From Symbiodinium natans (taxonomy: Eukaryota > Sar > Dinophyceae > Suessiales > Symbiodiniaceae), in NCBI GenBank assembly GCA_905221605.1, contig CAJNDS010002290.1, positions 857,501-921,500 on the forward strand: DNA of 64,000 nt, read 5' to 3'. Under the pieces are notes generated by a model that saw only the letters and a list, made by a program, of their open reading frames with translations, searched no databases and had not been told where the DNA came from. The position numbers and the translations under genes are program-made. Shown here in pieces: positions 61,253 to 64,000 of the stretch. Position 1 is the stretch's first letter; each line of letters begins with the position of its first letter.

Positions 61253-63833
61253 GGTTAAACCCTAAACTTCAGTAACCAGACAAGGCAGTTGCCTACCTGC
61301 ACTCGCAGAACATCTGCCACCGGGACTGCGTGCATCTGACGCCCGCCAACACCCAAAGGTTTAGGGTTTAGTGTTTAGGGTTTAGGGTTAAACCCAAGCC
61401 CGAGCGCTCCGAAACCCTGCACCCTAAGCCCTAACATTGAGGGGCTTCTGCGGATGGACGGTTCTAAGTTTTAAGGGGCTTTGTGGATACCATTGTGTAG
61501 TAGGGTTCTGTATAAGAAGCTCAAACGAAGGGGCATGTGAACAACCTCTGTAGCAGCTTTGGGGGCGAGGTGGCTCTGTGACTCTTGGCCATTAGGGTTT
61601 ATTTAGGGTTTAGGGTTTTCGGGTTTAGGGTTTAGGGTTTAGGGTTCTAGGCTTTGAGGGTTCTGGGGTTTCAGGGTTTTAGGGTTTTTTTAGGGTTGAG
61701 GGTTTGGGGGTTTTAGGGTTTGGGGTTTTTTGGGTTTAGAGTTTCTAGGGTTTTAGGGCTTATGGCCGCGGAATGGCAAGAGGCCCTTGGGCTTGTTGGG
61801 GTTTTCCGTTTCTCACGTGCCTGCGTTCTCCTGGGTTTTTTTCTATTGGGTTCTTAAGGGGAGGCAGTTCATAAACCGTCAACCCTAAACCCTAAACCCC
61901 AAACCCTGTACGTTTTTTGAAGGTGTACTTGGCACACTCCGTGCGGTTTTGTTATTCCAAAGGTTTGCCCAATGCCAATAGCAGACCCCAACATTTCAGA
62001 AACTCTCGCTGGCCGTGGCGCGCTCTATCATGTGAGGTACGGGCTTGTAAACCCTAACCCTAAACCCTAAACCCTAAACCCTTGTTTTTCGAGCTTCGGG
62101 GCTTCAAGGGTTTAGGGGTTTGAGGGGGCTTCAGGGGCTTCTAGTGCCACTGGGAGCAGCGTCGTGTTGCACTTGCCCCGCCCTGGCTGGCATTTGTTGT
62201 TGAGATTCTGGGGACCGGGGAGACGTTTAGGGGTTTAGGGTTTGGTGTTTAGGGTTTAGGGTTTAGGGTTTAGAGTTTAGGGTTAAGGGTTTAAGGTTTG
62301 GGGTTTAGGGTTTAGGGTTTAGGGTTTCGGGTTTGGAGAGGAGTGAGGATGCTCGGTCGGCATGGGTTTTCTCGGGAGGTGCTTCGACACCTATCTGCTT
62401 TGCTTCAAGTTGGTGCCTGCATCAAGCCCATTCTATAGACTGGGTCCTGGATGGTCTTTGTAACCCTAAACCCTAAACCCTAAACCCTAAACCCTAAACC
62501 CTAAACCCCAAACCCCAAACCCTAAACCCTAAACCCTAAGCCCTAGCCCCTGGATCGCAGGACCTGAAGCTGGAGAACTGGCTCTACTCCAGCCCGAAGA
62601 CCGAGGCCGGGTTTTAGGGGTTTTAGGGGTTTCGGGTTTAGAGTTTTTAGGGTTTCAGGGTTTTGGGATTTAGGGTTTAGAGCGTTTAGGGTTTGGGAAA
62701 ACCTTCCCAAAGGCCTCTGTCCGCCTGTGCCGGGCGCAGCAGAAGGCACAGCGCCGCGAAAGGAACCCGGAGATTGGGGTCATATCCTAGACTAGTAGCA
62801 GTCCTACTACGGTATGGAAACAATCAAGGTTGTGATCCTAAAGGTACCAGCTTGTCATGACGTCTGCTAAAGTGACTCAGAAACCCTAAACCCTAAACCC
62901 TAGCCCTAAACCCTAAACCCTAAACCCTAAAACCCAAAACCCTCGCTGCCACTGTAGCTTCTCAAGTATATGCTTCTTGGGTATTCAGGAAAGGAGTTGT
63001 AGAGGCCGGCCCGGAGCCCTTGGAAATCCCAAAACCCAGCTAGGCTCTAAACCTCCTCAAGCCTCTCGAACTCCATTCATTGAGGACACAAATCACGCTC
63101 TTGTCTCGCTTTCGACGCACCAGACTCATGTCCGCTTTACCCCAAGAAGGTTTAGGGTTCAGGGTTTAGGGTTGAGTGTTTAGGGCTTAGGGTTTAGGGT
63201 TTAGGGGGTTGTGGGTTGCTTTAAGGAGGAGCTGCTTGGACGGTCGGTAGGTCTCCAGCTGACTGAGCCAGAGGGAAATTTACCAGCAGGCACATTGTCA
63301 ATGTCTTTTTGTCGCGGTATTTAACCTACCCTCGGCAGGGTTTAGTCAATCCCCGAGTGTAAAGAATATAATGGGCAGCCATTGAAAAATCCCCAAACCC
63401 TAGACTAAACCCCGATTTTTTGACATAGCATGTTTCTCGGAGGCCCGTCATTTTCAATCCTTCACAGACGGTAAACTCTAAACCCCAAACCCCAAATCCT
63501 CAACCGCTAACCCTAACCTCGCCCTGTTAGACACCCAAAGCCTTAACCCTAAACCCCCAACCTTGGCGTCAACAGACACACATGAACAATTGTGACCCAG
63601 CTCCCTCCTGCGGCCTGGGGCTTAGGGTTTAGTGTCAACGGCTTTGGGAGTAGGATTTAGGCGTTGAATACTCGCAACCTGTACACACCGGGTAGGTTCC
63701 CTAAACCCTGATAAGTCGTGAGAACCCTAAACCCTAAACCCCAAACCCCAAACCCTAAACCCCTAACCCTTTTGGAGAGGCCAAGTTGAAGTTGTGCGAC
63801 TTCGGCTTTGGCCAAATCGCCGCCCCTGCGGGC
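54912..63833 (+). CDS. Serine/threonine protein kinase gene, nine exons (span, 3' end outside window)
   Basis: Assembled exons give the kinase core in order: Gly-rich loop region and VAVK (54912), alpha-C region (55969), HHQNIVKLLEVYE (56624), LLVMEP (57691), KELFERLAERKWYSE (59881), YDAARVTRQMLDA (60386), AVAYLHSQNICHR (61285), DLKLENWLY (62561) and KLKLCDFGFG (63780). The HRD-LKLEN and DFG combination indicates a Ser/Thr kinase; HRDLKLEN.LY and ELFERL are typical of CAMK/CDPK-like kinases of alveolates (inference). Junctions at 56690/57691, 57726/59881, 60425/61285, 61323/62561 and 62605/63780 join in phase with GT, GC or GA donors and AG acceptors. The APE segment and C-lobe, and any EF-hands, would lie past the window. 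Introns of 0.4-2.2 kb hold telomeric arrays, family A and D foldbacks and AT-rich repeats. Confidence 0.85.
55021..55078. repeat. TTTAGGG array at the 5' end of a kinase intron
   Basis: Eight perfect units begin three bases after the proposed donor. Confidence 0.95.
55540..55636. mobile_element. Foldback element, family A, in a kinase intron
   Basis: GGTTCCCGACGTTAGGGGTACC at the left, TTCAAACCCCCATG at the right; a second partial copy follows to about 55700. Preceded by a run of 17 G. Confidence 0.6.
55969..56048 (+). CDS. Kinase exon 2: alpha-C helix region
   Basis: ATGCCCAG acceptor; RISCVNLSEQRRQMLVSEVG then IFLQAS; GT donor before TACCCTAAACC. The Glu in SEVG is a candidate for the salt-bridge Glu. 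The phase to the next exon is not resolved. Confidence 0.65.
56624..56690 (+). CDS. Kinase exon 3: HHQNIVKLLEVYE
   Basis: GGGGCAG acceptor; HELWQQVHHQNIVKLLEVYE then SE; donor GAA|GTTCCC. H.NIVKL is the beta-4 lead-in typical of kinases. Confidence 0.85.
56755..56850. mobile_element. Foldback element, family D, in a kinase intron
   Basis: TTTGCTGAAGAACCCC at the left and GGGGGTTCTTAAGCAAAT at the right are inverted ends; the core has CCCTTATAAGG. Confidence 0.7.
57589..57652. repeat. Eight-base variant array (CCCTATAA)8
   Basis: Eight consecutive CCCTATAA units at the end of a CCCTAAA array, 38 bases before a kinase exon. Confidence 0.95.
57691..57726 (+). CDS. Kinase exon 4: LLVMEP hinge strand
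   Basis: CGTCGCAAG acceptor; VDQAVLLVMEPE; GC donor GAA|GCCCAA. Phase 0 on both sides: VYESE-VDQAVLLVMEP. Corresponds to beta-5 and the hinge. Confidence 0.8.
57743..58036. mobile_element. Foldback element, family D, enlarged by AT-rich sequence
   Basis: GTTGCTTAAGAACCCCCC at the left and GGGGTTGTTAAGCAAAC at the right enclose TATATA and ATTTATA repeats and a nested element start at about 57930 (TTAAGAACCCCCC). Confidence 0.65.
58794..58892. mobile_element. Foldback element, family A, in a kinase intron
   Basis: GGGGGTTTACGAGAATAAGGGG at the left and CCCGAATTTCGGAAACCCCC at the right; the core has TAGCAGGATTCCCTG. Confidence 0.7.
58924..59021. mobile_element. Foldback element, family C, in a kinase intron
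   Basis: TGGACGTTCACGGGTGGTTAG at the left mirrors CTAACTACCCATGAACTCC at the right. Confidence 0.65.
59881..59938 (+). CDS. Kinase exon 5: KELFERLAERKWYSE
   Basis: CAAAGAG acceptor after CCCTAAA units; PAGHKELFERLAERKWYSE; GC donor assumed after GAGT. The usual Gly-Gly before Glu-Leu is His-Lys here. The frame is open to a telomeric GGCG|GTTTAGGG donor at 59951; phase to exon 6 is unresolved. Confidence 0.75.
60238..60362. repeat. Mixed CCCTAAA/CCCCAAA array
   Basis: Alternating CCCTAAA and CCCCAAA units run up to the acceptor of kinase exon 6. Confidence 0.9.
60386..60425 (+). CDS. Kinase exon 6: YDAARVTRQMLDA
   Basis: ATCGCCAG acceptor; YDAARVTRQMLDA (alpha-E); GC donor GCT|GCGGCC. Joins in phase to exon 7 to give RQMLDAAVAYLHSQN. 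Confidence 0.85.
61285..61323 (+). CDS. Kinase exon 7: AVAYLHSQNICHR
   Basis: AGACAAG acceptor, 13 codons AVAYLHSQNICHR, apparent GA donor CGG|GACTGC. The HRD Asp is supplied by the next exon. Confidence 0.85.
62461..62540. repeat. CCCTAAA array before kinase exon 8
   Basis: Near-perfect units ending about 20 bases before the acceptor GGATCGCAG. Confidence 0.95.
62561..62605 (+). CDS. Kinase exon 8: catalytic loop DLKLEN
   Basis: GGATCGCAG acceptor, 15 codons DLKLENWLYSSPKTE, GC donor GAG|GCCGGG then TTTTAGGG. Contains the catalytic Asp, Lys and Asn of HRDLKxxN. Confidence 0.9.
63780..63833 (+). CDS. Kinase exon 9: DFG motif
   Basis: TGGAGAG acceptor; AKLKLCDFGFGQIAAPAG; DFG Asp at 63798-63800. 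Joined to exon 8: SSPKTEAKLKLCDFG. The 3' end is not resolved; telomeric sequence begins at about 63888. Confidence 0.85.
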
Positions 63834-63961
63834 TTCCTTCACGGGGGGCTTCAGCCGTCAGCGGTCTGGGGTTCAGTGCTCGGGGTGTAGGGTTTAGGGT
63901 TTAGGGTTAGGGTATTGGGTTTAGGGTTTTGGGTTTATAGGGTGAATAGACTTAACAGCAA

Positions 63962-63996
63962 CCTAAACACACACACACACACAACACACGCACACA
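63962..63996. repeat. CA microsatellite at the window edge
   Basis: ACACACACACACACAACACACGCACACA. Confidence 0.9.
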
Positions 63997-64000
63997 TGAC

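Larger units (their letters stand above)
1..64000. repeat. Dispersed telomeric-type heptamers across the window
   Basis: Blocks of CCCTAAA or TTTAGGG, from one unit up to about 30, recur throughout, with variants such as CCCTGAA, CCCCAAA, TTTGGGG and TTCAGGG. Both orientations alternate with no polarity, so this is not a chromosome end. Unique segments between blocks are short and many read as exons. The longest blocks are listed separately. Confidence 0.95.

Noticed and set aside
1-64000. CRISPR array or bacterial operon interpretation of regular repeats
   Set aside because: Heptamer repeats have no spacers of constant length, and the context (introns, PLE, kinase) is eukaryotic.
1-64000. 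tRNA, rRNA, snRNA genes and dinoflagellate spliced-leader relics
   Set aside because: I looked for T-loop-like GGTTCGAAT contexts and the CCATTTTGGCTCAAG leader; isolated matches had no surrounding structure.

Overview
This window looks like nuclear DNA of a dinoflagellate, most plausibly a Symbiodiniaceae or related Suessiales species (inference). The evidence is: (1) plant/dinoflagellate-type telomeric heptamers (TTTAGGG/CCCTAAA) scattered in both orientations about every 100-400 bases over the whole 64 kb, so this is interstitial sequence and not a chromosome end; (2) genes cut into many tiny exons of about 30-140 bases whose reconstructed junctions use GT, GC and one apparent GA donor with AG acceptors, the relaxed splice usage known from dinoflagellates; (3) a protein family typical of these algae (an SHxW/TIR-like domain with membrane helices).

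Layout. 1-15.9 kb: telomeric arrays, small foldback elements and a run of candidate plus-strand micro-exons (good ones at 4435, 4902, 5447, 5866, 6351, 8426, 8678, 10391, 10554 and 14598) whose product I do not recognise. 15.96-24.6 kb: a nearly intact Penelope-like retroelement with permuted domains. It has a (TG)n target, a 1 kb 5'-truncated copy followed by a 7636-base full unit, two extra ORFs (SR/proline-rich with a possible ART-like C-terminus; a Trp-rich/coiled-coil ORF), then GIY-YIG endonuclease, a CxC linker and reverse transcriptase with YVDN in motif C. Arrays of small hairpins sit in both untranslated ends. 24.6-34.8 kb: more telomeric arrays, foldback elements and candidate exons, including a coiled-coil exon at 30.6 kb.

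34.9-43.0 kb: a plus-strand gene recovered exon by exon, encoding an SHNW/TIR-like domain (FISHNW, FWLDKL, LLILWDD, EYFSRMWCNL, ELAIF) with membrane segments. Six junctions join in phase. 41.8-42.7 kb: a foldback minisatellite split by 57 cytosines lies in one of its introns. 43-54.5 kb: further candidate exons of unknown genes, poly(G) and minisatellites. 54.9-63.8 kb: a plus-strand serine/threonine protein kinase gene, likely CDPK/CAMK-like, in nine exons (VAVK, LLVMEP, HRD, DLKLEN, DFG), continuing past the right edge.

The main overall observation is that telomeric repeats form much of the introns and in many places supply the splice donor itself (exon-G|GTTTAGGG), while CCCTAAA arrays often run up to the AG acceptor. 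Most apparent ORFs here are repeat artefacts; the real coding content is in short exons. Exon calls come from reading frames, motif order, splice dinucleotides and phase. No transcript or database search was possible.
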